NCBI RefSeq assembly: GCF_048751585.1
Contig: NZ_JAZHOB010000007.1
Location: 186,001-250,000, forward strand
Direction of reading: 5' to 3'
DNA length: 64,000 nt
DNA from: G025836975 sp048751585
Lineage (GTDB): Bacteria; Pseudomonadota; Gammaproteobacteria; Burkholderiales; Burkholderiaceae_B
Shown: positions 7,984 through 16,593 of the stretch, one piece after another
Layout: each line of letters opens with the position of its first letter
Position numbering within the stretch: the stretch's first letter is position 1
Notes under the pieces: generated by a model
Seen by the model: the letters and a program-made list of their open reading frames with translations, nothing else
Databases searched by the model: none
What the model was told of the DNA's origin: nothing
Made by a program: the position numbers and the translations under genes

Positions 7984-8796
7984 TCATACCTCAGCAGGCA
8001 AGCCATCCAGAAAGCCTGAGAGTGCCGCCTCGAACGCATCGGGCGCCTCCAGGTTCGAAAGATGCGAGGCCGCTATCGTTGTCAATCTAGCCCCGGCGAT
8101 CGATTGCTGCATGGCTTTCGCATCATCCACCGTAGTAACAGGATCGTATTCCCCGGCAAGCACCAACAGCGGAACAAGAATCTGCCCGAGTGCCGGACGC
8201 AGATCTGAGGATCCCAATGCTTCGCAACTGGCCGCATAGCCTTCGGGGTCGGTATTGGCGAGCCACTGCTGCGCGATACGTACGACCTGCGGCTCGGTGC
8301 TGATGAAAGCCGGTGTGAACCAACGCCCGGGGCCTGAATCGGCGAGCGCCCGCATGGCGCTGACGCCATTGTTCTGAATGAGCCTTGCACGCTCTTGCCA
8401 GCCCTGCTCTGTACCAATCCTGGCAGCACTGTTGCAAACCACAACCCCCACAAAACGCGCTGCGGCATGGATGGCCAGCCATAGGCCGGTATGCCCACCC
8501 ATCGACAACCCGCAGAAGCGCGCACGCTCAATCTGCAAGGCGTCGAGAATTGCCAGCACGTCGTCACCCAGCTGCGAAAAACTGTAGGGCCCGGGCGTGA
8601 CCACGCTCTGTCCGTGACCACGGGTGTCGTAGCGCAACACCCGATAAGTCTTGGAAAGCGCCTGAGCCTGGTGATCCCACATCTCCAGCGTTGTTCCCAG
8701 CGAATTGCTTAGCATCAACAGCGGCGCATCGGCAGCGCCATCCAGCGCGATACGGAAAGCACCGTTACGCGTCTCCAAGATACGCATGTCAGTCAT
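7984..8796 (-). CDS. pcaD: 3-oxoadipate enol-lactonase (PcaD/CatD)
   Basis: 270 aa alpha/beta hydrolase. The nucleophile elbow GLSMGGH is near residue 105, the oxyanion region is LSNSLGTTLEMWDHQ, and the acid and base are in AGEYDPVTT near 215 and ASHLSNLE near 248. It hydrolyses 3-oxoadipate enol-lactone to 3-oxoadipate. The ATG has AAGGA upstream. In a cat cluster the name catD is also used. It sits between catA and catC, so all four enzymes from catechol to 3-oxoadipate are made together; the CoA-transferase and thiolase for the last two steps are not adjacent. Confidence 0.93.
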   Translation of the reverse strand: MTDMRILETRNGAFRIALDGAADAPLLMLSNSLGTTLEMWDHQAQALSKTYRVLRYDTRGHGQSVVTPGPYSFSQLGDDVLAILDALQIERARFCGLSMGGHTGLWLAIHAAARFVGVVVCNSAARIGTEQGWQERARLIQNNGVSAMRALADSGPGRWFTPAFISTEPQVVRIAQQWLANTDPEGYAASCEALGSSDLRPALGQILVPLLVLAGEYDPVTTVDDAKAMQQSIAGARLTTIAASHLSNLEAPDAFEAALSGFLDGLPAEV

Positions 8797-8886
8797 CGAT
8801 AATCCTTTATGCCTATGCGATGGTCGCGCCGTCAGGCAACCCGGCCAATGCCTGGGTTACGCTGTCGACGCATTTGTCAATCGTAT

Positions 8887-9822
8887 TCAGGCTACCAGGC
8901 GCGGGCGATGCACGAGCTGGTCGTCCGCGCCATTGATCAGAGCCGTGAGCTGGAAGTCGAACACGATCTCCGTAAATGGACCTTCCAATCCTTCGGCCTT
9001 GATGCTGGCTTCGTCGGTACGCTCCACCAGCGGCGGGACCAGGCCTTCGCGCGTGGCATAAGCGAAGTCATCATAAACCAGCGGATCGCCATCGATGTTG
9101 ATCTGCGTAGTCAGCTTACGGTGCTCATCCGCCGCCACGAAGAAATGTATGTGCGCGGGGCGGTTGCCGTGGCGACCAAGTTCGTTCAACAGCGCCTGTG
9201 TAGGACCGTCGGGCGGGCAACCGTAACCTTTGGGCAGGATGCTCTGGAATTTATAGCGGCCCTGATTATCGGTGATTATTGTGCGGCGCATATTGAAAGG
9301 CTGCTGCTCGCCAGTGGGGTCGAAGTGCGAGTAAAAGCCTTTGGTGTTGCAATGCCAAACCTCGACCTTGGCTCCAGGAACTGGCTTGCCATCAGCAGCA
9401 AACACCGTGCCGTGCATGATAAGCGGATGGCCATCCTTGTCGGTGCCATCGTCGAGCCGGGCGAATCCTTGCTCCACTGGCGCACCCGCAACATACAGCG
9501 GACCTTCGATGGTGCGTGGAGTCTTGCTTTCGACGCCACGTTGCGCGTCCTCCGCATCCATGCGCATGTCAAGGAAGCGGTCAAAGCCCAGGCCTGGGGA
9601 CAGCAGGCCTGCTTCACCGCGTTCGCCCAACTTATTCAGATAGGCAATGCCGGCCCAGTATTCATCCGAGGTGATGTTCAGGTCGTCGATGGCCTTGTAC
9701 AGATCGGAGATAATGCGGTGCACGATCTCTTTGGCTCGCGGGCTGCCTCCTTCGTTGGTCAGGCCTGCGGCAGTGCGCAGGAGATCCTGCACCTCTTGGT
9801 TATTAAAAATCTTGACGCTCAT
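8887..9822 (-). CDS. catA: Catechol 1,2-dioxygenase CatA
   Basis: 311 aa intradiol dioxygenase. The N-terminal helical dimer domain (residues 1-100) is followed by the catalytic beta-sandwich with the Fe(III) ligands: a Tyr in GPLYVAGAP near 164, a Tyr in GRYKF near 200, and the two His of RPAHIHFFV near 225. It cleaves catechol to cis,cis-muconate. A strong GAAGGAGATATC leader precedes the ATG at 9822. The gene lies between catB and catD, so the order differs from the Pseudomonas catBCA arrangement. Confidence 0.96.
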   Translation of the reverse strand: MSVKIFNNQEVQDLLRTAAGLTNEGGSPRAKEIVHRIISDLYKAIDDLNITSDEYWAGIAYLNKLGERGEAGLLSPGLGFDRFLDMRMDAEDAQRGVESKTPRTIEGPLYVAGAPVEQGFARLDDGTDKDGHPLIMHGTVFAADGKPVPGAKVEVWHCNTKGFYSHFDPTGEQQPFNMRRTIITDNQGRYKFQSILPKGYGCPPDGPTQALLNELGRHGNRPAHIHFFVAADEHRKLTTQINIDGDPLVYDDFAYATREGLVPPLVERTDEASIKAEGLEGPFTEIVFDFQLTALINGADDQLVHRPRLVA

Positions 9823-9909
9823 GATATCTCCTTCAGCTTCCGGGAAGAATTATGCTGCACTCAGTGGCAGCGAGAATTGAAAACCATATGGGAATTTCTA
9901 TAGGACGGG

Positions 9910-11103
9910 TCAGTGAGCCTTCACAGCCGCTGCCGATACGCTTACGGAGGCGCCCTGAGTACGGTCACGCCTGAAACGCTGCACGCGTTCCTCGTCCAAT
10001 GTAATGCCTAGCCCCGGGCCTTGCGGCACAGTAAGCTGAAAATCCTTGTACTCCAGTGGCTGCTGCAGGATCTCTTCCGTCAACAGTAAAGGGCCGAATA
10101 ACTCAGTGCCCCATTGCAAGCTGCGGAACGTGGAAAATACATGTGCCGAGGCAATTGTGCCAATGGGGCCTTCCAGCATTGTGCCGCCGTATAACTCAAT
10201 CTGCGCGGCATCGCCAATTGCGGCTACTTGCTGGGCCGCCTGTAAGCCGCCGGACTGCTCTATCTTTATGGCGAACACATCGGCCGCTTCAGCGCGCGCC
10301 AGCGCCAACGCCGAGGCCGGGCCCGTCAGGGATTCATCCGCCATCACAGCAATTGGGTAACGGCCGCGCAGCCGCGCCAACGCCTCAGCTGAAGCCACAG
10401 GTTGCTCTACCAGCTCGCAACCCGCATTGGCCAGCGCAGCCAGACCTTGGCGCGCCTGGAGCTCAGACCAGGCCATGTTCACATCCACGCGCACGCTGCC
10501 GCGGTCCCCCAAAGATTGCTTGATGGCGGCCACATGGGCCACGTCCTGCTGCACGCTACGGCGACCTATCTTAAGCTTGAAGATCTGATGGCGGCGCTCA
10601 GCCAGCATCTGTTCCGCCTCTTCGATGTCCCGACCCGTATCGCCGGAGGCGAGCGTCCAGGCCACCGGCAACTGATCGCGCTGACGCCCACCCAGCAACT
10701 GTGACAGCGGCAAACCGAGCCGATGGCCAAGTGCGTCGTACAAGGCGGTTTCCACCGCGCATTTGGCAAAACGATTGTCGCGAATAGCGTGGTGAATGCG
10801 GGCCATCACGGCCGGCACCGCATCGGCATCAGCGCCTGTAAGCAAAGGCGTGAAATAAGTATCGATAGCCAGCTTCATACCTTCGGGCGATTCCGCGCCA
10901 TAGGCCAAGCCGCCAATTGTCGTGCCCTCGCCTACGCCTATACTGCCATCCGAGCAGTAGATGCGCACCAACATCAAAGTCTGGCTCTGCATGATCGTCA
11001 TCGAGAGCTGATGGGGTCGGATCGTTGGTAAATCCAGCAGCAGGGTTTCAACCCGTTCAATAACTGTGGAGCCGGTTTTCAGCGAAATAGTGTTTTGTAG
11101 CAT
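9910..11103 (-). CDS. catB: Muconate cycloisomerase CatB
   Basis: 397 aa from the ATG at 11103, chosen because GAAGGA lies five bases upstream; the frame continues open to 11232 but those codons lack family residues. It is a member of the enolase superfamily: the catalytic lysine pair is in FKLKIGRR near 180, metal ligands follow in VRVDVNMAW, VEQPVA and MADESLTG, and the second base is in KIEQSGG near 285. It cycloisomerises cis,cis-muconate to muconolactone. A 145-base gap upstream could hold its own promoter, so it may start a second transcript inside the cluster. Confidence 0.94.
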   Translation of the reverse strand: MLQNTISLKTGSTVIERVETLLLDLPTIRPHQLSMTIMQSQTLMLVRIYCSDGSIGVGEGTTIGGLAYGAESPEGMKLAIDTYFTPLLTGADADAVPAVMARIHHAIRDNRFAKCAVETALYDALGHRLGLPLSQLLGGRQRDQLPVAWTLASGDTGRDIEEAEQMLAERRHQIFKLKIGRRSVQQDVAHVAAIKQSLGDRGSVRVDVNMAWSELQARQGLAALANAGCELVEQPVASAEALARLRGRYPIAVMADESLTGPASALALARAEAADVFAIKIEQSGGLQAAQQVAAIGDAAQIELYGGTMLEGPIGTIASAHVFSTFRSLQWGTELFGPLLLTEEILQQPLEYKDFQLTVPQGPGLGITLDEERVQRFRRDRTQGASVSVSAAAVKAH

Positions 11104-11248
11104 AACGTCCTTCATACCCAACATGCACCTGACGGGCAAGTTGGCAATGTTTGAGCGGGGTATTTTGTAACCCGTCTCGATTTGGATAGGTCTGAACCAT
11201 TTGTGTCGGCACGACCCGCCAGATCGAGACATGGAAATCGGTAGATAA

Positions 11249-12316
11249 TTACAACCGAGCAGTGGCAGCCGCTCCGCCTACAGAAGCCCCGGTGCTTTTG
11301 GATTCGTACATGGCCTCTTCGTTCTCGGGTGTCACACCCCGACGCTTTTGCCAGCCGGCGAGCCAAGCGACAAAGAAGGGAAGCACGAATGCAGTGACCA
11401 CGACTGCGGCGGCAATTTGAGCAGTCGCAGCGTCTTTTACGGCAAGATAACTAGGATCAAGCGCAGCAACCACCGCCGGTGTTGCAATGGCATTTCCCGC
11501 CACGCTCGCTTCGGAGGCAGCGCTGACCATGTTTCTTGTTGATGCGGGGTGACGCCGAACAATATGCCACACATAGAGCGATGCAATGGCAGCTCCGCCT
11601 GAAAACACAGCCGTTGCCAGACCCAGCAGGATTCCGACGGAACCTTCTCCAACGAGCACCTGCAAGTTGATGCTGGCTCCGATGGCAAATGCGGCAAACG
11701 GAATAATGAGTTTTTCGCCAGCCTCGAGAAATTTTCGAGCAATGGAACTAATATTTCCAAGGATAAACCCAAAAATCATTGGAAAAATGGCGGAAAAAAG
11801 GGCCATCATCGGGAAAGCCGCCAAGCCTGCAACCCCAAGAGCCACTAAGGTCAGAAACGGGCCGTCATTGATCGAAAGAATCGAGATTGCGCCTTTGTCG
11901 GTCTTGTTTCCAAATTGGCTTGTCAGCGCTACGTATAAAGAGCCGTTTGAGTTCGACATCCCAGCGATGATGGCCAGCGGAAGCATCCCCAGGAAAACGC
12001 CATTCGTGGAAAAGAAAGCGACGGACAGGCCAAACAATACAGCTATTCCGAACTTTGCCAATAACAAGACCAAGCCTTTTTCCACGGACGGAAGCGCAGC
12101 TTTGAAGCTGATCTGAGATCCCACCGAAAGAAAAAACAGCCCGATCAGAACGGCGAGCCCATTCTTAAATAGTGCAGTGGTAAAGCTACCTATCATGAGT
12201 GCTTCTGGGGCCACGGTGTTGACCACCACCCCAAGAAAGAGCGGCACGATCATCAGGGCGCCTGGGATCTTTCCGACTTGCAGCAAGAACCGATCGAATG
12301 GAGTGTAATCGTTCAT
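11249..12316 (-). CDS. KdgT-family (2-keto-3-deoxygluconate permease-like) transporter
   Basis: 355 aa, with about ten hydrophobic spans and the KdgT family blocks KIPGALMIVPLFLGVVVNTVAP at the N terminus and GMSNSNGSLYVALTSQFG in the middle. Characterised members import 2-keto-3-deoxygluconate with protons. Here the gene is flanked by benD and catB, so its substrate may be a carboxylate entering the aromatic pathway instead; the name gives only the fold. The gene has lower GC than its neighbours. Its ribosome site is weak (GGATAG), and it is 48 bases behind benD. Confidence 0.8.
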   Translation of the reverse strand: MNDYTPFDRFLLQVGKIPGALMIVPLFLGVVVNTVAPEALMIGSFTTALFKNGLAVLIGLFFLSVGSQISFKAALPSVEKGLVLLLAKFGIAVLFGLSVAFFSTNGVFLGMLPLAIIAGMSNSNGSLYVALTSQFGNKTDKGAISILSINDGPFLTLVALGVAGLAAFPMMALFSAIFPMIFGFILGNISSIARKFLEAGEKLIIPFAAFAIGASINLQVLVGEGSVGILLGLATAVFSGGAAIASLYVWHIVRRHPASTRNMVSAASEASVAGNAIATPAVVAALDPSYLAVKDAATAQIAAAVVVTAFVLPFFVAWLAGWQKRRGVTPENEEAMYESKSTGASVGGAAATARL

Positions 12317-12364
12317 TTTGTCTATCCATTAATAAATTTGATTAGTGCGAGGATCCCGGGGATA

Positions 12365-13156
12365 TCACCCTTGATCCCCCCCTCCTGCGGGTAAAACTGA
12401 TCCAGTGATATAGGAAGCTTCATCGGAAGCAAAAAATAGCAATGGCGCGACCATTTCATCTAACGTTCCGTACCTGCCCAGGTATGTGCTTTCTGTGGTC
12501 TGATCGATAATTTCCTGGTACCACACTTGATCCTGTTTCGGAAGTTCAAACGGATTTCCAAGTGGGTTGCGAGGAACTCGCCTGACAGGGGCTTCAGTCC
12601 CACCAACAGCGACTGCCACAATACGCACGCCCTTCGAGCCAGCTTCCATGGCAAGCGAAGCAGTCAATGCATTGACCCCGCCCTTTGCCGCGGCATATGG
12701 AACTCGATAAATGCTTTTGGTTGCTATGGATGAAACATTGACCACCACGCCTTTTGCGCGCTCCACCATAAACGGCAGAACGGCCCTCGTGCACCACAAT
12801 GTTGGAAAAAGCGATCGTCTGATCTCATCCTCGATGTGTGATGGTTCGTACTTTTCAAACGGTCTGGTCCATATTGTTCCGCCAACATTGTTGAACAACA
12901 CGTCAACCTGACCGTAAGTGTTAATTGCATGAAGCGCCATCTCCTCGGCGCCGCTATAGGTTTCCAGATCCACCTCAACCGCAGATGCCGTGCCGCCGGA
13001 CTCCTGAATTTTTTGAGCAACTTCCTGGACTAAAGGGGAACGATCCGCAAGCACGACGGTTCCTCCCTCTTGTGCAAACTTTCCAGCCAGAACTGCACCA
13101 ATTCCTTGGGCGCTACCGGTAACGATAGCCACCTTCCCTCTAAATCGCTTACTCAT
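12365..13156 (-). CDS. benD: Benzoate cis-diol dehydrogenase BenD (short-chain dehydrogenase)
   Basis: 263 aa from ATG 13156, where AGGAA precedes; an open extension to 13261 is not conserved. Classical SDR: nucleotide-binding TGSAQGIG near residue 14, NNVGG near 91, and the catalytic Ser-Tyr-Lys as NVSSIA, then Tyr in VPYAAAKGG near 155. The block TIWTRPFEKYEPSHIEDEIRR, then SLFPTLWC, and the end SYITGSVLPAGGGDQG are characteristic of BenD/XylL, which oxidise 1,6-dihydroxycyclohexadiene-1-carboxylate to catechol with NAD+. The dioxygenase genes benABC that make this substrate are absent here. It is first in the catechol operon, right behind the operators. Confidence 0.88.
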   Translation of the reverse strand: MSKRFRGKVAIVTGSAQGIGAVLAGKFAQEGGTVVLADRSPLVQEVAQKIQESGGTASAVEVDLETYSGAEEMALHAINTYGQVDVLFNNVGGTIWTRPFEKYEPSHIEDEIRRSLFPTLWCTRAVLPFMVERAKGVVVNVSSIATKSIYRVPYAAAKGGVNALTASLAMEAGSKGVRIVAVAVGGTEAPVRRVPRNPLGNPFELPKQDQVWYQEIIDQTTESTYLGRYGTLDEMVAPLLFFASDEASYITGSVLPAGGGDQG

Positions 13157-13288
13157 TTTGATGATTCCTGCGAGTGAATGATCGACTTTTTTATATTTGA
13201 AATCTTTAGTCCGCTCAGGTAGCAATGGCAGACGGACCGATACTTGAAACACGAGCGTCATTTAAGCGCGACGCCATTCCGGCCTCCA

Positions 13289-13303
13289 ATACTGTTTCAA
13301 TAT
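13289..13303. promoter_or_regulatory. Second CatR/BenM-type operator (ATAC-N7-ATAT)
   Basis: ATACTGTTTCAATAT matches the BenM/CatM site ATAC-N7-GTAT in seven of eight defined bases. It is 21 bases (two helical turns) from the perfect site at 13310, on the side nearer benD. A high-affinity plus lower-affinity pair is the usual LysR tetramer arrangement. Confidence 0.65.
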
Positions 13304-13309
13304 TGTTTG

Positions 13310-13324
13310 ATACCAAAAAGGTAT
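13310..13324. promoter_or_regulatory. Perfect CatR/BenM-type operator (ATAC-N7-GTAT)
   Basis: ATACCAAAAAGGTAT is an exact palindrome and an exact match to the ATAC-N7-GTAT consensus of the muconate-responsive regulators CatM and BenM. It lies 153 bases upstream of benD and overlaps a perfect TATAAT (13322-13327) facing catR, which would let the regulator repress its own gene while activating the other strand. Confidence 0.8.
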
Positions 13325-13371
13325 AATTATTTGAATTCTCTACCGATATCAATGTGTTGGAGCTGATTGAA

Positions 13372-13473
13372 ATGAATAAGCTATCGTTTTCCCCAATAGC
13401 GTCGGTGCCTGGTCAAGTTTGGCATCATCATGAACTGCAAAAAACAAAAAGCGATTTTTCAGCTGCTCGCTGA
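13372..13473 (+). CDS. Possible 33-codon small ORF in the benD-catR intergenic region
   Basis: An ATG at 13372 has GGAG nine bases upstream and follows a perfect TATAAT (13322) by 45 bases, so it would lie early in the catR leader. It encodes MNKLSFSPIASVPGQVWHHH plus 13 more residues and stops 36 bases before catR. No family is recognised. It may be a chance ORF, a small protein, or a leader ORF affecting catR translation. Confidence 0.25.
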   Translation: MNKLSFSPIASVPGQVWHHHELQKTKSDFSAAR

Positions 13474-13508
13474 GCACTTCAGAATCTGCCTCAATGGAAG
13501 GATCCCGC

Positions 13509-14405
13509 ATGGAACTGCGCCAACTGCGTTATTTTGTTGCCATCGCTGAATGCCGCAACTTCACCCTTGCATCCAAACAATTGCATATCGCCCAACCGCC
13601 GCTGAGTCGGCAAATTCAGATGCTGGAGGCGGAATTGGGTGTGACGCTGCTGTTGCGTAACAGTCGGCCGGTACGTTTGACCGAGGCCGGTCGCGTGTTC
13701 TATGAGCAAGCGCTCCAGGTATTGGCGCGCATCGAACAAATGAAATCGGCCACACAACAAAGCAGTGCGAATCAGCGCCGCCGGCTTGCCATCGGTTTCG
13801 TGCCTTCTGTGTTATATGGTGGCTTGCCTATCCTCATCCGCAAGTTGCGCCAGCGCATTCCCGACATTGATTTGCAAATGGTGGAACTGACTACGTCCTT
13901 GCAACAGGTGAGCGTATTGCAGGCCGGGCGCATTGACATTGGCGTGGGGCGTATCCGCAGCGCCGATGATTCCGTGGAACGCATTGTGCTGGGCGAGGAA
14001 AAACTAGTACTAGCCGCAGCGCCCGGTCACGCCTTGGCGGCATCGAGGGCCGCAGTAAGCCTAGCTGAACTAGGAGGCCAGAGCCTGATCGTTTACCCGC
14101 AGGAGCCCAGGCCCAGCTTTGCGGACTACGTGATCAGCATGTTGCGAGATGACTCCATCCGACCCAAGGAAGTCATCGAGGTACGCGAACTACAGACCGC
14201 GCTGGGCTTGGTCGCCGCCGAAGGCGGTGTATGCCTGGTTCCCTCTTCGGCACGCATCCGTACCGATGTGATCTACCGTGAAGTACAGGAAGAACGCGCT
14301 ACCTCGCCCATCATCCTGATTCACCGTCTTGGCGATACATCCTGGTACATCGAGCCAGTTCTACAGCTAAGCCGCGAAGTGTTTTCCGCTTTAGCTTATC
14401 CTTGA
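13509..14405 (+). CDS. catR: LysR-type regulator CatR/BenM of catechol degradation
   Basis: 298 aa from the ATG at 13509, with GGAAGGA seven bases upstream; the frame opens 15 bases earlier. N-terminal winged helix-turn-helix MELRQLRYFVAIAECRNFTL, then ASKQLHIAQPPLSRQIQMLE, is typical CatR/BenM/ClcR. The effector domain has the expected RIGVGRI-like and LVLAAAPGHALA blocks. It should sense cis,cis-muconate and activate the minus-strand cat genes. It is divergent from benD, not from catB as in Pseudomonas, and the two ATAC-N7-(G/A)TAT palindromes lie between them. It probably represses itself because one operator overlaps its -10 box. Confidence 0.9.
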   Translation: MELRQLRYFVAIAECRNFTLASKQLHIAQPPLSRQIQMLEAELGVTLLLRNSRPVRLTEAGRVFYEQALQVLARIEQMKSATQQSSANQRRRLAIGFVPSVLYGGLPILIRKLRQRIPDIDLQMVELTTSLQQVSVLQAGRIDIGVGRIRSADDSVERIVLGEEKLVLAAAPGHALAASRAAVSLAELGGQSLIVYPQEPRPSFADYVISMLRDDSIRPKEVIEVRELQTALGLVAAEGGVCLVPSSARIRTDVIYREVQEERATSPIILIHRLGDTSWYIEPVLQLSREVFSALAYP

Positions 14406-14496
14406 TATCCGCCTTCGATAGTCGCTAGGAGCGTACCGGCTGTCGTTGATTTCGCATCGCCCGCTGCGCTGCGCTGCGAAGTGAGGAGCATTCTGA

Positions 14497-16254
14497 CTAA
14501 CCCGACAAGGTGGCCAGATCGATGCGTTCCGCCCGGTTCAGCGCCGACGCCACCTTGACTCGCAATGCATTCGAATGGGCCTGCCGGATTTCTTTCTTGA
14601 CGTCGAGCAATTGCTGCGGATGCATGGAGAATTCGGTCAGGCCCAAACCCAGCAGCATGCGAGTGACCCGGGAATCGCCGGCGATCTCGCCGCAGACCGC
14701 CACCGGCTTGCCCGCGCGCTCGCCCGCGTTGATGGTATGCGCGATAAGCCGCAACACGGCCGGATGCATGGGATCGTACAAATCGGCCACTTCGCTGTCG
14801 CCCCGATCGATGGCCAGGGTGTATTGGATCAGGTCGTTCGTGCCTATGGACAGGAAGTCCAGCGTCTCGACAAAAGGTTCGATGGCAATGGCGATGGCGG
14901 GAATCTCGACCATGGCGCCCAGGGAAATATTGCGGGCATAAGGTTCGCCGCGCGCATCGAGCTCGGCGCAGGCCGAATCGATGGCGACGCGCGTGGCATG
15001 GACTTCGTGGATATGCGAAATCATGGGAATCAGGATGCGCACATGCCCATGCAACGAGGCGCGCAGCAGCGCCCGCAACTGCGTGGCGAAGATCTCGGGA
15101 TTGGCCAGGCAATACCGTATGGCGCGCAGCCCCAGGGCGGGATTGGTCGCCACGGTGACGTCGCCATCCAGATTCTTGTCGGCGCCCAGGTCCAGCGTGC
15201 GTATCGTGACGGGCCGGCCCGCCATGGTCTTGACCACCGAGGAATAGGCCTGGTATTGCTCTTCCTCAGTAGGCAGGTCGTGGCGGCCCATGAACAGGAA
15301 TTCGCTGCGGAACAAGCCTATGCCGTCGGCGCCCGCTTCCATCGCGGCGGCGGCTTCTTCGGGCAACTCGATATTGGCTTCAAGCTTGATGGCGATGCCG
15401 TCCAGCGTAACGGCCGGGGCATGGCGCAGCAAGGCAAGCTCGGCGCGTTCGCGCGCATACTCGGCTTGCCGTTCGCGGTATTCCCGCAGCACGCTTTCCG
15501 GCGGATTGACCAGCACTGTCCCCGAAAAGCCGTCGGCCACCAGCGTATCGCCATCGCGCACCAGAGCGCGGAAGTGCCCCAGTCCCACCACAGCCGGCAC
15601 GTTCATGCTGCGCGCCACAATGGCGGTATGCGACGTGGGCCCGCCCAGGTCGGTCAGGAAAGCCGCGAACCGGCCGCCGCGCAGGCGCAGCATATCGGCC
15701 GGCGAAATATCGCGCGCCACGACAATAAGCGGATCGTTGGAGTCGCCGGCTGACAAATTGGGCAGCAAAGCCGTGGATCCGGACAGGACGCGCAACACCC
15801 TTTCGATGACCTGGCGGATATCGCCGCCCCGCTCGCGCAGGTATTCGTCTTCCATCATGCCGAACTGCTCGGCCAATATCTGTCCCTGGCTGGTAAGCGC
15901 CCATTCGGCGTTGTAATGCCGCTCGACAATGAGAGCGCAGGTCTGCTGCAACAGCATGGGATCGTCCAGCAGCATGCTGTGCACGGTCAGCAAAGGGCCC
16001 AGCTCGCGCGGCGCATCGTCGGGAAGTGTGCTGGCGATAAGCTGCAGATCCTCGCTGGCCGTCGCCAGCGCCCTTTTCAGGCGCTCGCATTCGGGCTCGA
16101 CGTCTTCGGGCGCAATGCGATAATGGGCTACCTCCAGCGCGGCGGCGCTCATGACCGCCGCCCTGCCTATGGCGTAACCCTTGACCACCCCCTGGCCCTG
16201 CATGCACAGCATGGCGCAGAGGCCCGGCGGTTCAAGAAGAGTATTGAGGGTCAT
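14497..16254 (-). CDS. ptsI: PTS enzyme I (phosphoenolpyruvate-protein phosphotransferase)
   Basis: 585 aa from ATG 16254; a shorter start at MQGQGVVKGYAIGRA (ATG 16203) is possible. The phosphohistidine site is in GGPTSHTAIVARSM near residue 190. The PEP-binding barrel has GIGLFRSEFLFMGR near 295 and LSIGTNDLIQYTLAIDRGD near 455. The length matches EI. It transfers phosphate from PEP to HPr. It ends an operon gshB-EIIA-ptsH-ptsI in which no sugar-specific EIIB or EIIC occurs, so the chain is probably regulatory, as in Bordetella relatives. Confidence 0.95.
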   Translation of the reverse strand: MTLNTLLEPPGLCAMLCMQGQGVVKGYAIGRAAVMSAAALEVAHYRIAPEDVEPECERLKRALATASEDLQLIASTLPDDAPRELGPLLTVHSMLLDDPMLLQQTCALIVERHYNAEWALTSQGQILAEQFGMMEDEYLRERGGDIRQVIERVLRVLSGSTALLPNLSAGDSNDPLIVVARDISPADMLRLRGGRFAAFLTDLGGPTSHTAIVARSMNVPAVVGLGHFRALVRDGDTLVADGFSGTVLVNPPESVLREYRERQAEYARERAELALLRHAPAVTLDGIAIKLEANIELPEEAAAAMEAGADGIGLFRSEFLFMGRHDLPTEEEQYQAYSSVVKTMAGRPVTIRTLDLGADKNLDGDVTVATNPALGLRAIRYCLANPEIFATQLRALLRASLHGHVRILIPMISHIHEVHATRVAIDSACAELDARGEPYARNISLGAMVEIPAIAIAIEPFVETLDFLSIGTNDLIQYTLAIDRGDSEVADLYDPMHPAVLRLIAHTINAGERAGKPVAVCGEIAGDSRVTRMLLGLGLTEFSMHPQQLLDVKKEIRQAHSNALRVKVASALNRAERIDLATLSG

Positions 16255-16279
16255 GGGCGGCGCAATCCGAAGGAAAAAG

Positions 16280-16549
16280 CTATTCCTGTTCGCCGAACTT
16301 GTTCTCGAACAAGGACTGGATATCGAGCAGCGCCTGCTCGGCATCGGCGCCCTGCGCATCGACTTTGACGGTAACACCCATTCCGGCGGCCAGCATCATG
16401 ACGCCCATGATGCTCTTGGCATTGACGCGCTGCGCGCCGCGCGCGATGAAAATTTCGCTATTGAACCGGCCCGCCAGCTGGGTAAGCTTGGCGGCGGCGC
16501 GGGCATGCAGGCCCAGTTTGTTGCTGATGACGATGTCGACGGAGGGCAT
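16280..16549 (-). CDS. ptsH: Phosphocarrier protein HPr
   Basis: 89 aa. The active His lies in NKLGLHARAAAKLTQLAG (His15-equivalent), and the HPr-kinase serine is in NAKSIMGVMML (Ser46-equivalent). The seryl site suggests an HPrK partner elsewhere. The frame is open further upstream into the EIIA gene, but MPSVDIVISNKLGLHA is the family start. It lies between EIIA and EI genes, 25 bases ahead of ptsI. Confidence 0.95.
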   Translation of the reverse strand: MPSVDIVISNKLGLHARAAAKLTQLAGRFNSEIFIARGAQRVNAKSIMGVMMLAAGMGVTVKVDAQGADAEQALLDIQSLFENKFGEQE

Positions 16550-16593
16550 AGGGTTCTTTACTTTTTTTGAGATGCAAAAACCAGCGTTGCGGA

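Noticed and set aside
11249..12316. KdgT-like permease as importer for the dgoK-dgoA operon
   Set aside because: It is 25 kb away in a different operon behind muconate-type operators; the sugar-acid operon has its own ABC importer.
14575..15753. 392-residue plus-strand frame
   Set aside because: Antisense to ptsI.
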